Made by a program: the position numbers and the translations under genes. DNA of 64,000 nucleotides from Paenarthrobacter sp. A20 (GTDB lineage Bacteria > Actinomycetota > Actinomycetes > Actinomycetales > Micrococcaceae): NCBI RefSeq assembly GCF_024168825.1, contig NZ_JALJWH010000001.1:2914001-2978000 (forward strand), given 5' to 3'. Each line of letters starts with the position of its first letter. The first letter of the stretch is position 1. Below the pieces are notes generated by a model. That model saw only the letters and a program-made list of their open reading frames with translations. It did not search any database and was not told where the DNA came from. Of the stretch, positions 17,402-26,932 are shown piece after piece.

Positions 17402-18226
17402 ATGGCTCGAAAAAACCAGGTAATCCACTCCTACGCGGACGTTTCCAAGGTCAGGGATAACGTAGTCCATCTCAAGGACACCCCCGGCTCCGAATTCACC
17501 GCATCAACAGTTGAATTTGCCGGAACTGGAAATGTCCTGTTCGTCGAGGACGGTGCCCGCCTACGAAATACGAGACTCCGCTTCCTGGGAAACGACTCAG
17601 TCATTCATCTGCGAAAGTCCCATGGCTTCCTCAAAGTGATTGCCACCGTATTTGAAGAGTCCGTGTTCTATCTGGGACCCGGGGCAACCTTCACGGCAGA
17701 AGCCCGCGTACTTCCCACCGAGCGCAAGCACGTCATCGTTGGCAGGGACGCAATGTTCTCGTCGCGTGTTGCGTTCAGGACGGCTGATCCTCACCTGATC
17801 TATTCCGTGGAACACCACCAACGAGTCAACCCCAGCGAATCCATCTGGGTAGGGGATCACGTGTGGTTGGGGGAGGACACCCTGCTCCTCAAAGGTGCCA
17901 AAGTTGGTTCGGGCAGCATTCTTGCGGCCAGGGCCCTGATTACCAAGAAAATCCCGTCCAACTCGACAGCGGCCGGGGTGCCTGCCCGGATTGTTGGCAA
18001 CGGGATTTTCTGGACGAGACCTTCTGTGCATGGTTACACCGCCGCCCAAACCGAGCTGAGCCATGACCATGCGGGAGACGAGTTTATCTTCTCTGCCGAC
18101 GAACAGCCCGCGGACATCCAGAGTCTTGAGCGCGAACTGGATGCAGCCACTTCCGGCATAGGAAGGGCAGCTTGGTGCTTCCAGCTGGATCAGATGGACG
18201 GCAAAAACCGCTTCTATATCGGGTGA
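17402..18226 (+). CDS. Left-handed beta-helix (hexapeptide) acyltransferase
   Basis: A 274-residue protein with hexapeptide-repeat turns: WVGDHVWLGEDTLLLKGAKV, GSGSILAARALITKKIP and AAGVPARIVG. These are diagnostic of WbbJ/LacA-type O-acetyltransferases that use acetyl-CoA. A catalytic His candidate is in TADPHLIYS. Earlier turns (GNVLFVEDGARL, GNDSVIHLRKSHG) extend the helix N-terminally. The C-terminal 70 residues are acidic and unassigned. The ATG at 17402 lies 16 nt after the previous stop. As the last gene of the islet it probably O-acetylates the polymer made by the two upstream genes. Confidence 0.85.
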   Translation: MARKNQVIHSYADVSKVRDNVVHLKDTPGSEFTASTVEFAGTGNVLFVEDGARLRNTRLRFLGNDSVIHLRKSHGFLKVIATVFEESVFYLGPGATFTAEARVLPTERKHVIVGRDAMFSSRVAFRTADPHLIYSVEHHQRVNPSESIWVGDHVWLGEDTLLLKGAKVGSGSILAARALITKKIPSNSTAAGVPARIVGNGIFWTRPSVHGYTAAQTELSHDHAGDEFIFSADEQPADIQSLERELDAATSGIGRAAWCFQLDQMDGKNRFYIG

Positions 18227-18231
18227 GTCAA

Positions 18232-18269
18232 CTCAGCCGCGCCATCTGAGTGTTCACGGCGCGGCTGAG
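18232..18269. terminator. Hairpin between the islet and lipA
   Basis: Arms CTCAGCCGCGCC and GGCGCGGCTGAG (12 bp, 14-nt loop) lie between two convergent genes. There is no T-tract, so it may pause polymerase or mark a Rho-type end rather than be a full intrinsic terminator. Confidence 0.6.
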
Positions 18270-18290
18270 GACGGGATGGTGGAGCGGTGC

Positions 18291-19298
18291 CTAACTGTGG
18301 GCGGCGAGGATGGTGGAGGCTTCCTGGCGGGTGGTGCCGGAGGACTCGATGTGGGCCAGGGCGGCCGGGATTTCCCAGCCCTTCTTCCGCATCGCGGTGG
18401 CCCAGAGGCGCCCGGCCCGGTACGAGGACCGCACCAACGGACCCGACATCACACCAAGGAAACCGATCTCCTGGGCTTCTTCCTGGAGGTCCACGAACTC
18501 CTGCGGCTTGACCCACCGGTCCACCGGCAAGTGCCGCTCGGACGGGCGCAGGTACTGGGTGATCGTGATCAAATCACACCCGGCCTCGTGCAGGTCCCGC
18601 AGCGCCTCGGAGATTTCCTCCCGGGTCTCGCCCATGCCCAGGATCAGGTTGGACTTGGTCACCATGCCCAAATCACGGCCCTGCGTGATGACATCCAGGG
18701 ACCGCTCGTACCGGAATGCCGGACGGATCCGCTTGAAAATCCTCGGCACCGTCTCGACGTTATGCGCGAACACCTCAGGCTTGGAATCACAGATCGCCGC
18801 GATGTGCTCAGGCTTGCCGGAGAAATCAGGGATCAGCAACTCCACCCCCGTGCCCGGGTTCAGTTCGTGGATCTTCCTCACCGTTTCGGCGTACAACCAG
18901 ACACCCTCATCGGCCAGGTCATCACGGGCCACTCCGGTCACCGTGGCGTACCGCAACTGCATCGCCTGGACGCTCCGGGCCACCTTGGTGGGCTCGAACA
19001 TGTCCACCGGGGACGGTTTACCGGTATCGATCTGGCAGAAATCACACCGCCGGGTGCACTCGGAACCGCCGATCAGGAACGTCGCTTCCTTGTCTTCCCA
19101 GCACTCGAAAATGTTCGGGCAACCGGCCTCTTCACAGACCGTGTGCAGGCCTTCCTTCTTCACCAGGTTCTTGAGCTGGACAAATTCAGGACCCATCTGG
19201 ACCTTGGCCTTGATCCACTCGGGCTTGCGTTCAACCGGGACCGCCGCGTTACGCGCCTCAACGCGCAGCAACTTACGGCCTTCAGGTGCCAAGGTCAC
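18291..19298 (-). CDS. lipA: Lipoyl synthase
   Basis: Radical-SAM enzyme inserting two sulfurs into octanoyl-E2 to form lipoyl domains. The 335-residue protein has the auxiliary-cluster cysteines in [13 protein letters not shown] near residue 56-68 and the radical-SAM triad [10 protein letters not shown] near residue 80. Further motifs are [35 protein letters not shown] and [16 protein letters not shown]. It overlaps lipB by 4 nt (ATGA) and is co-transcribed with it. The client E2 (sucB) is encoded 8 kb away in the same block. Confidence 0.97.
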   Translation of the reverse strand: MTLAPEGRKLLRVEARNAAVPVERKPEWIKAKVQMGPEFVQLKNLVKKEGLHTVCEEAGCPNIFECWEDKEATFLIGGSECTRRCDFCQIDTGKPSPVDMFEPTKVARSVQAMQLRYATVTGVARDDLADEGVWLYAETVRKIHELNPGTGVELLIPDFSGKPEHIAAICDSKPEVFAHNVETVPRIFKRIRPAFRYERSLDVITQGRDLGMVTKSNLILGMGETREEISEALRDLHEAGCDLITITQYLRPSERHLPVDRWVKPQEFVDLQEEAQEIGFLGVMSGPLVRSSYRAGRLWATAMRKKGWEIPAALAHIESSGTTRQEASTILAAHS

Positions 19299-19963
19299 TG
19301 GAGTGCTCCTTCAGGGGTGGAAACGAGTGCTTCTTCATGCTTGCGGAACTCTTCCACGAAGCGGTCAACGATGTCGGCAGGATTGATGGTCCGGCCTGCT
19401 TCCAGCGACATGGTGGTGACGCTGGCGTCAGTGATTCCACAGGCGATGATCTGTGCGTAAGGCGCCAGGTCATTGCTGCAGTTGATGGCGACACCGTGCA
19501 TGGTGACACCGTCCAGGACGCGTATGCCGATGGCGGCAATTTTGCGGTCCGGACCCTTTTCATCGGCAAGAATCCAAACCCCTGCCCGGCCCTTCACAGT
19601 GACTGCGTTAATGCCGTAGTCACTCATGACCGCGATCATGGTGGCCTCAAGCCGTTCCACATAGTCGCGGATACCGGCGCGGTTCTTGAGTTTGAGAATG
19701 GGGTAGGCAATCAGCTGGCCGGGGCCATGCCACGTTAGTTTGCCGCCACGGTCCACGGGAACAACGGGTGTCCCGTCAAAGGGACGCTCGTGATCTTCCG
19801 TGAGTTTGCCGGCCGTATAGACGGCAGCGTGCTCCAGGAGCAAGACGGTGCTGTTCTGCTCGCCCGCAACAACTTTGTTGTGGATCTCGCGCTGCAGGTC
19901 CCAGCCCTGCATGTAATCAACGAATTCCGGGGCAAGACCCAGTTCTGAAAACTCAAGAGTCAT
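19295..19963 (-). CDS. lipB: Lipoyl(octanoyl) transferase
   Basis: Transfers octanoate from ACP to lipoyl domains. The protein is 222 residues. Motifs: [31 protein letters not shown] (family signature around residue 75-95), [28 protein letters not shown] and the acyl-thioester Cys in [14 protein letters not shown]. The ATG at 19963 replaces an upstream in-frame ATG at 20026 because TAAGCT stands 7 nt before it with no ribosome site, a leaderless arrangement. It overlaps lipA. Confidence 0.96.
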   Translation of the reverse strand: MTLEFSELGLAPEFVDYMQGWDLQREIHNKVVAGEQNSTVLLLEHAAVYTAGKLTEDHERPFDGTPVVPVDRGGKLTWHGPGQLIAYPILKLKNRAGIRDYVERLEATMIAVMSDYGINAVTVKGRAGVWILADEKGPDRKIAAIGIRVLDGVTMHGVAINCSNDLAPYAQIIACGITDASVTTMSLEAGRTINPADIVDRFVEEFRKHEEALVSTPEGALQ

Positions 19964-19970
19964 GGGTTCA

Positions 19971-19976
19971 AGCTTA
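19971..19976 (-). promoter_or_regulatory. -10 box for leaderless lipB-lipA transcript
   Basis: Minus-strand TAAGCT, 7 nt upstream of the lipB ATG, consistent with TANNNT-driven leaderless transcription of the lipBA operon. Confidence 0.5.
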
Positions 19977-20112
19977 GACCCAGCAGGACAGTGGCCATGA
20001 TTTTGTGGTGAACCTCTCAGTCGCATCCTGCGCTGTCGTTGGCAAGCTGCCGGAAGCGGGCGCCCTGTGGATAACTTCTGCGGAAAATCCCCTGGTCCGG
20101 TAGACCTTGTCT

Positions 20113-21753
20113 ATGGAAAAACTGGATATTCCCGCCGGTGTCGTGCCCCTTGTTCCGGGTTACCAGATATCCCGCCAATTGGGCCAAGGCAGCAGCTCCA
20201 CAGTTTGGCTCGTGACAAGGAACAGTGACGGGGTGCGTCTTGCGATCAAGTGCGGCGGAGGAGCAAGCGGAGAAAGCAGCAGCGGCGGCGTCATCACAGA
20301 AGGTGTTGCGCGGGAGGTCAGGCTCCTCGCGAGCTTCAAGCATCAGCACCTCGTTCGAATTCATGAAGTCCTGCCTGTGACTGGAGGCGCCGGGGACACT
20401 GCCGGGATTGTCATGGACTACGCCGCCGGTGGCTCACTGGCCAACCTGATGGCCGGGCGGGGCATTCTTCGCGTGGGCGAAGCGGTGACCATGCTGACCC
20501 CTCTCGCCCAGGCCCTGGACTACCTGCATGTCAACGGTGCGGTGCACGGAGACGTGTCGCCGGGGAATGTGTTGTTCACGGCAGAGGGGATGCCACTGCT
20601 TGCAGACTTCGGTGTGGCCGCCATGGTGGGGGGCGCCCAGCAGGTCATGGATGCAGGGACTCCGGGCTTCAGGGATCCATCAGCCGTCCCCGCAGGCGGT
20701 CATGCCCGGCGCGAACTGCAGCCACAGCGTGATGTCTATTCGCTGGCCGCCGTTGGATGGTATTGCTTGACCGGATCCGCCCCGGCGGACACCCGGCACC
20801 GCCCACCTTTGTCCCTGCTGGTTCCCGATGTTCCCAAGTCCCTCATGGCTGCTTTGGAGGCTGCGCTTGACGCCGATCCCCATGTACGTCCGACTGCCCG
20901 GGAACTCGGCACGGCGATTTTCAGAAGCGCTGCTCCCGAGCCGCTGGACTTGTCCGGAGCCGTGCATCCCTCCGTCATTCCAGAGCTGCTCACCCGACGC
21001 GAGGCGTTGGGGCGTTCACCCCGCCGCGCACCACGGTGGATACGCCGGTTCCATCAATTTCCGTCGGTCGGACCAGAGGCCACAATCCGAGCGGAAGGCC
21101 GCCGACGTCGAAGCACGGGCGCCCGGATCAAGAACCTTGCGTTGGTCCTGGCAGCCGGCATGCTTATTGGCGCCGGTGGGTGGACCGTTTCCCAGCAGGG
21201 CCCTCTGCCGTGGCAGCAGAACCAGGCGTCTTCTACTCAGCCGGCAGGAGCCATCGGAAGCAGCGCACCCAGCCTTGTGCCAGCACCCGGCCCAGCATCC
21301 TCAACCGCTGCCGCGCACGCCGCGGACCTGCCCGAAGCCCTTGCCGAAGGCCTTCGGGCTGAGGATCCGGCAGCGGCAGTAAAGGCATTGTCATCCGTTC
21401 GTGATGTCGCCTTGGGACAGGGACGCCTTGACCTGTTGGCCTTGGTCAACGTGCCGGGATCACCCGCTGAAGTTGCCGACAACCAGGTGGCGGATCACCT
21501 CAAAGAGGCAGGAACTGTTTTCGCCGGGTTTTCGACGACGTTGTCCGGAGTGAAAGTTGAAGGATCCCCGGACTCCAATGACGTAATGGTGGGGGCTACT
21601 GTTGCCACGTCGACCTTTGAGGAACGCGATTCGTCGGGGGCAGTGGCACACACCTGGCTCGCCGGTTCGCCGCAAGACCTCCGTTTGCACGTGGTTCGCA
21701 CAAACGGCCGGTGGCGGATATCCGGGATCCTGGGCCCAAGTGTGGCCGGGTGA
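20113..21753 (+). CDS. Membrane-anchored serine/threonine protein kinase, non-RD type
   Basis: A 546-residue PknB-like kinase. The Gly loop LGQGSSSTVWLV is at residue 24-35 and the catalytic Lys is in LAIKCGG. The catalytic loop is HGDVSPGNVLF instead of HRDLKPxN, so the Asp is kept but the Arg is missing. LLADFGVA is the metal-binding loop. A single membrane helix (KNLALVLAAGMLIGAGGWTV) near residue 338-357 is followed by a 190-residue extracellular Pro/Ala linker and a domain ending TNGRWRISGI. The ATG at 20113 is 6 nt from TAGACC, a near match to the leaderless box. It is divergent from lipB. Substrates are unknown. Confidence 0.87.
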   Translation: MEKLDIPAGVVPLVPGYQISRQLGQGSSSTVWLVTRNSDGVRLAIKCGGGASGESSSGGVITEGVAREVRLLASFKHQHLVRIHEVLPVTGGAGDTAGIVMDYAAGGSLANLMAGRGILRVGEAVTMLTPLAQALDYLHVNGAVHGDVSPGNVLFTAEGMPLLADFGVAAMVGGAQQVMDAGTPGFRDPSAVPAGGHARRELQPQRDVYSLAAVGWYCLTGSAPADTRHRPPLSLLVPDVPKSLMAALEAALDADPHVRPTARELGTAIFRSAAPEPLDLSGAVHPSVIPELLTRREALGRSPRRAPRWIRRFHQFPSVGPEATIRAEGRRRRSTGARIKNLALVLAAGMLIGAGGWTVSQQGPLPWQQNQASSTQPAGAIGSSAPSLVPAPGPASSTAAAHAADLPEALAEGLRAEDPAAAVKALSSVRDVALGQGRLDLLALVNVPGSPAEVADNQVADHLKEAGTVFAGFSTTLSGVKVEGSPDSNDVMVGATVATSTFEERDSSGAVAHTWLAGSPQDLRLHVVRTNGRWRISGILGPSVAG

Positions 21754-21769
21754 TGAGTTGAGGAGCTGG

Positions 21770-22669
21770 TCAGCGCGGGGTGTCTTGAGTCAGCCAGGTC
21801 ATGGCATCAGAGAGCGATGGGTGCTGCCAGTGGAAACCAGCCTCCGCCAGGCGGGAGGGCTCCATTCGCTGGTTGGCCAGAACGAGTTCATCTGCCAGTC
21901 GTCCGAGAACCAAACGCAAGGCAGGCCGGGGGACACGGCAGACGGCAGGCCGGTGGAAAGCCTTCGCGAGGCTTGCGACGATCGCGTTGACATCCGCGCT
22001 CTCCGGCGCGCAAACATTCACGGGTCCATCGATGTCGGATGTGAGGAGATATGCCAGCGCCCGTGCTTCGTCGGTCAGTGTTATCCAAGGCCAGTACTGG
22101 CGCCCGTTCCCAAACGGTCCACCAAGTCCGAGCTTTAGCAAGGGGAGCAGCGGCCCAAGTGCGCCTCCGGAGGTGCTGAGCACCACGCCGGTCCTCGGAG
22201 TCACTACCCGCACGCCCGATGGCGCTGTCCTTGCCGTGCGCTCCCACTCAACACACAAACTGCCCAGCACGCCTGCGCCGGGGCCCGAATCCTCGCGCAG
22301 AACGCCTTCGCGCGAGGCGCCGTAGTAACCGGACGCGGATTGGCTGACGAAGGTAGCCGGCGGACTGGCAAGACGTCGCATGGCGGCCGTCAGGGTCCCG
22401 GTGGCCTGGAGACGGGAATCCCGGAGAACCCGTATCCGCCGTTTGGTCCACGGACGGTCCCCGATGCCGGCACCGGAGAGGTTGACGACGGCATCGGTGT
22501 TGTCCAGGACGGCCTCATCGAGTTCTCCCGCCGCCGGGTCCCACGTCCATTCACCAGTGTCCCTGGCAGGTCGCCGTACCAGGCGGATGACGTCATGGCC
22601 CTGACCCCGCAGGTGCCCTGACAGTGCAGTTCCAATCATTCCCGACGCTCCGGACATCACGATTCTCAT
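21770..22669 (-). CDS. TIGR01777-family NAD(P)-dependent epimerase/oxidoreductase
   Basis: A 299-residue extended-SDR protein (SulA/YfcH-like, homologue of Rv2216, which adjoins lipB in M. tuberculosis). The nucleotide loop is MSGASGMIGTALSGHL near residue 4-19. Also visible are VNLSGAGIGDRPWTKRRI, the active-site strand FVSQSASGYYG, RTGVVLS and WPWITLTDEARAL, and a C-terminal domain with GPVNVCAPESADVNA. The ATG at 22669 begins the Rossmann strand MRIVMSGASG; an ATG 15 nt upstream is less likely. Substrate unknown; location hints at a link to lipoate/E2 genes. Confidence 0.9.
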   Translation of the reverse strand: MRIVMSGASGMIGTALSGHLRGQGHDVIRLVRRPARDTGEWTWDPAAGELDEAVLDNTDAVVNLSGAGIGDRPWTKRRIRVLRDSRLQATGTLTAAMRRLASPPATFVSQSASGYYGASREGVLREDSGPGAGVLGSLCVEWERTARTAPSGVRVVTPRTGVVLSTSGGALGPLLPLLKLGLGGPFGNGRQYWPWITLTDEARALAYLLTSDIDGPVNVCAPESADVNAIVASLAKAFHRPAVCRVPRPALRLVLGRLADELVLANQRMEPSRLAEAGFHWQHPSLSDAMTWLTQDTPR

Positions 22670-22742
22670 GACCCATCTCACCATGGGCAGCGTGTGTGGC
22701 GGAAACGCCTGTCGGTGCGGCTGAGGGTGGGCACCTCTTGAC

Positions 22743-22748
22743 TATGAT
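22743..22748 (+). promoter_or_regulatory. -10 box for leaderless tricorn protease gene
   Basis: TATGAT followed by 6 nt and the ATG at 22755; no Shine-Dalgarno. This is one of the cleanest leaderless arrangements in the window. Confidence 0.6.
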
Positions 22749-22754
22749 CGAACA

Positions 22755-25700
22755 ATGACCTCCTCCAGCTACCTCCGTTTCCCGCATGTGCACGGCGATC
22801 TGGTCACTTTCGTGGCAGAAGATGACATCTGGATCGCGCCCCTCTCCGGCGGCCGTGCCTGGCGTGTTTCATCGCAGCAACTGCCAGCCAGGAACCCCCG
22901 TTTCACTCCCGACGGGAAGCGGCTTGTATGGACGGTGATTGTTGGGACGTCACCGGAGGTCGTGACGGCAGAGGTCGACGGCGGTGGATACAGGCAGTTG
23001 ACCTACTTTGGACACAGCACCACAAAAGTCAAAGGCTTCACCCCTGCCGGAAACGTGGTGGTCACCAGCGCTTTCCAGCAGGCCGAAAGCCGGCACACGC
23101 ATGCCTACAGCCTCCCGCTTGACGGCGGTGCCGCCGTCGAACTTCCTTTCGGTCCCGTTGAGGCAGTTGCTTTCGGTCCCGAAATCGGTGATGAGAAGCC
23201 CGTGGTCCTGGCCAGCGTCCTTTCCCGCGAGCCGGCATGGTGGAAGCGATACCGTGGCGGCACCGCCGGCAAGCTGTGGATCGACGCCGACGGTAACGGT
23301 GAGTTCGACCGATTGGTACCCGAGGTGGATGGCAACGTTACCGACCCGCTGTGGGTCAATGGGCGCATCGCTTTCCTGTCAGACCATGAGGGGTACGGAA
23401 ACCTCTACTCCGTGCTGCCCGATGGGTCGGGGCTGCGCCGGCACACCGACCATGAGGACTTCTACGTCCGGCACGCCAGCACTGACGGCAGCCGGGTGAT
23501 TTTCGAATCCGCCGGAGAACTGTGGATGATCCCATCGCTTGACGGTGACGCCGAGGCTGCCAAACTGAACATCACCCTGGGTTCAGCGTCCCCGGCCCGC
23601 CGTCCGGCACCGCTCAAGGCCTCTGCGCACCTTGGCGATGTGGTTCCCAACGCCGCTGGCACTGCCAGTGCCGTCGAAGCGCACGGAACCCTCCATTGGC
23701 TTCGCCACAAGGACGGTCCTTCACGGGTGGTGGAAGCGACGCCCGGAGTCCGCGCCCGCTTGCCACGTCCGCTCACTGACGGCCGGATCGCTTACGTCGC
23801 TGACCACGGCTCCGTTGAAGCCGTGTACATCAAGCGCATCGCTTCGCGTCTTTCCGCAACTGTTGAGGTGCCTGCAAAGGTTGATCCAGAGCCCGCTCCG
23901 GCCGGCGACTCAGATCCCTTGCCCAAGCCTGTCTCCGCCTCGAATGTGCTCGGGCAGGGGAGCACGTCGGTGCCGACGACCACCCCCATAAAGCCAGCGG
24001 ACGGGGGCGCAGCTCCGGAAGGGGACCCAGCCCGCGAAAAATCCGGCGAGGCGGTCGAACCGTCGGCGGACACTGTGAGCGGATCGGCGACACCCACAGG
24101 CCTTGTACCAGCGGAAGACACGGGTGACGTCCGCATTGATTTCCCGTCGCCTACGCGTACGAGTGCCCTGGAAGCCAGCCCGGACGGCCGCTGGCTGGCC
24201 ATTGGCACCGCGTTCGGTGACGTCTTCGTGGCCGATACTGCGGCGGGCACCCTGACCCTGCTGGTCAGCGTTGGTGAGGGCAGCATCGATCAACTGGCGT
24301 GGTCCGGTGACTCGCAGTGGCTCGCATGGTCCGAGCCCGTCACTTCCTTTGGCTCGCGGAGCAAACTCCGGATCGCCCGCCCAGGCGAGGCTGAGGCCGG
24401 CATCATTGATGTCACGGATGGGCGTTTCTGCGATGAATCGCCGCGGTTCACCCCTGATGGTAAGTTCCTTGCTTTCCTGTCCAACCGAAGCTTCGACCCC
24501 GTATATGACGGCCACTCCTTCGACTTGTCCTTCCCGAGCCCGATCAAGCCGTACCTGGTTGCCTTGGCCGCGGACACCCCTTCACCGTTCGGCCCGTCCG
24601 TTGACATGCTCGAGGATGTCCCGCCCACCTCGACCAAGTCCGACGACGGCGGCGCACCTGCCGTGCGGGTCGATCCGGACGGCCTTGCGCACCGAGTCAT
24701 CGCAGTCCCTGTGCCCCAAGGAAATTACACGGAGTTGGCTGTCGGAGTCGGCGCACTCTTGTGGCTCGATACTGAGCTCGCGGGCGTCACCGGTGAAGGC
24801 AAAGGCACGCTGCAGGATAAGAAGAGCTCACCATCGTTGGTGCGCTATGACCTGGCAAAGCGTAAGCAAACCACCCTGGTTTCTGCTGTGGACAGATACC
24901 GTTTGTCGGGCGACCTGACACGGGTTGTCTACATCCTCGACCAACAGATCACGTCCGTGCCTGCTGACGCCAAGGTGGATGAAGACTCCGGAGACCTTGT
25001 GAAGGTGGAACTTAACAGGGTCCGCGTCACCCTTGACCCCGTGGCTGCGTGGGGACAGTCGTTTGATGAGGCGTGGCGCCTCCAGCGGGACTTCTTCTGG
25101 ACTGCCGACATGGCTGGCCAGGATTGGGACTCCGTGTACAAGCGGTACCGCCCTGTGGTGGATCGCCTCGGTTCCCATGACGACCTGGTGGACCTGCTGT
25201 GGGAGATCCATGGCGAGCTGGGGACCTCCCACGCCTACGTTAAGCCGGCCGCAGTGACCGAGCCCGGACGTAACGGCCAGGGCCGGCTTGGCGCTGAGTT
25301 GCAACTCGGTAAGCAAGGCTGGGAGATTACACGGATTCTGGCGGGGGAGTCGTCCGACCCCTTGGCTACTTCACCCTTGACGCGTCCCGGAGCGGACGCG
25401 AAGGTGGGCGACGTCCTTCTGGCGATTGACGGCGTCGAACTTTCCGCGGCCTTGACACCGGCCATGCAACTGGCGGGCGCTGCAGGCAGGACTGTCGAGC
25501 TGACGCTTCTGAACGGTGAAGGACATGGCGAAGCCGCCGGTGAACAGCGTCGAGTGGCCGTGGTACCTGTCCGTGACGAGGAGAGGTTGCGGTACCAGGA
25601 TTGGGTCAGGGCCAACCGTCGCACGGTACGTGAGGCCTCGGACGGCAAGTTTGGCTACCTCCACGTCCCGGACATGATGGCCAACGGCTGGGCGCAGCTC

Positions 25701-26285
25701 CACCGCGATCTCGACACCGAAACTGCGCTGGATGGCCTGATCGTGGACGTGCGGCGCAACCGTGGCGGGCATACGTCCCAACTGGTAGCCGAACTGATCG
25801 GACGGAAGGTCACCGGATGGAGCATGCCGCGCGGAGAGAAGCCGCGTACGTACCCGCACCATGCGCCGCGGGGCCCTGTGATCATCCTGGCCGACGAATT
25901 TGCCGGATCGGACGGTGACATCATCACGCAGGTTTCCAAGCTCAGGGGCATCGGCCCGGTCATCGGTACGCGGACCTGGGGCGGCGTGGTGGGCATCGAC
26001 AACCGCTTCGCCCTGGCCGACGGTACAGGTGTGACGCAGCCCCGCTACGCCACCTGGTTCAGTGGCGGGATCGGTTGGGACGTTGAAAACCGCGGGGTGG
26101 AGCCGGACATCGAAGTGCTCTTCCCACCCCACGCCTACGCTGCAGGAACAGATCCGCAGCTGGAGTACGGGATCGGCGCGCTCAAGGAAATGATCCAGGA
26201 ACTGCCAACTGATCGTCCGCCCCTGCGTGAGGGCTACCGGAAGGTGCGGCCGGCACCACTGCCCTCGCGTCCGCAAAAGGGTTAG
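22755..26285 (+). CDS. Tricorn protease homologue (S41 family)
   Basis: A 1176-residue cytosolic peptidase that would trim peptides released by proteasome or ATP-dependent proteases. Order: N-terminal beta-propellers (LVTFVAEDDIWIAPLSGG; ARNPRFTPDGKRLVWT), a C1 helical region, a PDZ domain (PLTRPGADAKVGDVLLAIDG) and the catalytic C-terminus. Tricorn-type active residues are all recognisable: Ser825-His826 in LGTSHAYV, Ser1052-Asp1053 in AGSDGDI, and Glu1116 in GVEPDIEV. Between the propellers (about residues 375-465) lies a Pro/Ala/Thr-rich insertion. It is monocistronic, flanked by a terminator downstream. Confidence 0.92.
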   Translation: MTSSSYLRFPHVHGDLVTFVAEDDIWIAPLSGGRAWRVSSQQLPARNPRFTPDGKRLVWTVIVGTSPEVVTAEVDGGGYRQLTYFGHSTTKVKGFTPAGNVVVTSAFQQAESRHTHAYSLPLDGGAAVELPFGPVEAVAFGPEIGDEKPVVLASVLSREPAWWKRYRGGTAGKLWIDADGNGEFDRLVPEVDGNVTDPLWVNGRIAFLSDHEGYGNLYSVLPDGSGLRRHTDHEDFYVRHASTDGSRVIFESAGELWMIPSLDGDAEAAKLNITLGSASPARRPAPLKASAHLGDVVPNAAGTASAVEAHGTLHWLRHKDGPSRVVEATPGVRARLPRPLTDGRIAYVADHGSVEAVYIKRIASRLSATVEVPAKVDPEPAPAGDSDPLPKPVSASNVLGQGSTSVPTTTPIKPADGGAAPEGDPAREKSGEAVEPSADTVSGSATPTGLVPAEDTGDVRIDFPSPTRTSALEASPDGRWLAIGTAFGDVFVADTAAGTLTLLVSVGEGSIDQLAWSGDSQWLAWSEPVTSFGSRSKLRIARPGEAEAGIIDVTDGRFCDESPRFTPDGKFLAFLSNRSFDPVYDGHSFDLSFPSPIKPYLVALAADTPSPFGPSVDMLEDVPPTSTKSDDGGAPAVRVDPDGLAHRVIAVPVPQGNYTELAVGVGALLWLDTELAGVTGEGKGTLQDKKSSPSLVRYDLAKRKQTTLVSAVDRYRLSGDLTRVVYILDQQITSVPADAKVDEDSGDLVKVELNRVRVTLDPVAAWGQSFDEAWRLQRDFFWTADMAGQDWDSVYKRYRPVVDRLGSHDDLVDLLWEIHGELGTSHAYVKPAAVTEPGRNGQGRLGAELQLGKQGWEITRILAGESSDPLATSPLTRPGADAKVGDVLLAIDGVELSAALTPAMQLAGAAGRTVELTLLNGEGHGEAAGEQRRVAVVPVRDEERLRYQDWVRANRRTVREASDGKFGYLHVPDMMANGWAQLHRDLDTETALDGLIVDVRRNRGGHTSQLVAELIGRKVTGWSMPRGEKPRTYPHHAPRGPVIILADEFAGSDGDIITQVSKLRGIGPVIGTRTWGGVVGIDNRFALADGTGVTQPRYATWFSGGIGWDVENRGVEPDIEVLFPPHAYAAGTDPQLEYGIGALKEMIQELPTDRPPLREGYRKVRPAPLPSRPQKG

Positions 26286-26300
26286 CAGGCGGGTCGGGCA

Positions 26301-26350
26301 CAGAAGAGCCCCGGCATCTTCCCGTGAGGGAAAGTGCCGGGGCTCTTCTG
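26301..26350. terminator. Bidirectional terminator between tricorn protease and OsmC genes
   Basis: A perfect 16-bp stem (CAGAAGAGCCCCGGCA and its complement) with an extended inner stem CTTCCC/GGGAAAG, between convergent genes. Confidence 0.9.
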
Positions 26351-26370
26351 TTGATCAGGCCTTGGTGGTG

Positions 26371-26799
26371 CTACGCCGCCAGCGTGGCATCCAACGTGAT
26401 CTCGATGCTGGCCAGTGCGCCGGAAACGGGGCAGCCGGTCTTGGCGTCCTCGGAGATACGACGGAAATCCTCTTCTGAAAGACCCGGAACCTTGGCAGTC
26501 ATCGTCAGGTGGCTGCCGGTGATGCCGGTGCCGGGAACGAACGTCACATCAGCCTTGGTGTGCACTTCTTCAGCAGTGAAACCTTCACCAGCAAGGGCGT
26601 GGCTGAAAGCCATGGAGAAGCATGCGGAGTGGGCAGCTGCAATCAGTTCCTCGGGGCTGGTCTTGCCGCCGGACTGCTCGGTACGGGCCTTCCACGTGAC
26701 ATCGAACGTGCCCAGGCCTGAGCTGTCCAGCGTTGTGTTGCCGGCGCCTTCAATCAGGTTGCCGTTCCAAACCGTGTGTGCGGTGCGTGTTGCTGCCAT
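26371..26799 (-). CDS. OsmC-family peroxiredoxin
   Basis: A 142-residue thiol peroxidase that reduces organic hydroperoxides. The two redox cysteines are in AAHSACFSMAFS and AKTGCPVSGAL, and SPEELIAAAHSAC is the usual lead-in to the first. It is OsmC-type by the LIEGAGNTTLDSSGLG N-terminus. The ATG at 26799 is fixed by AAGGAG 6 nt upstream, discarding a longer in-frame ORF. No OhrR-type regulator is adjacent. It is convergent with the tricorn gene. Confidence 0.93.
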   Translation of the reverse strand: MAATRTAHTVWNGNLIEGAGNTTLDSSGLGTFDVTWKARTEQSGGKTSPEELIAAAHSACFSMAFSHALAGEGFTAEEVHTKADVTFVPGTGITGSHLTMTAKVPGLSEEDFRRISEDAKTGCPVSGALASIEITLDATLAA

Positions 26800-26920
26800 G
26801 TCCACTCCTTGGGGTCGTTGTGAGTCGGCAACCAGCCTTCGGCGGGTGCCACCGGGATCAATCCTATGGACTATGCTGCCGGACCGCACAGCCATTCCGC
26901 TGTCAGTGGATTGTGACCCC

Positions 26921-26926
26921 TAGACT
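26921..26926 (+). promoter_or_regulatory. -10 box for leaderless VOC gene
   Basis: TAGACT-n6-ATG (26933). The same TAGACTGGCCG(A/C)ATG string occurs upstream of the DinB gene near 51014. Confidence 0.5.
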
Positions 26927-26932
26927 GGCCGA

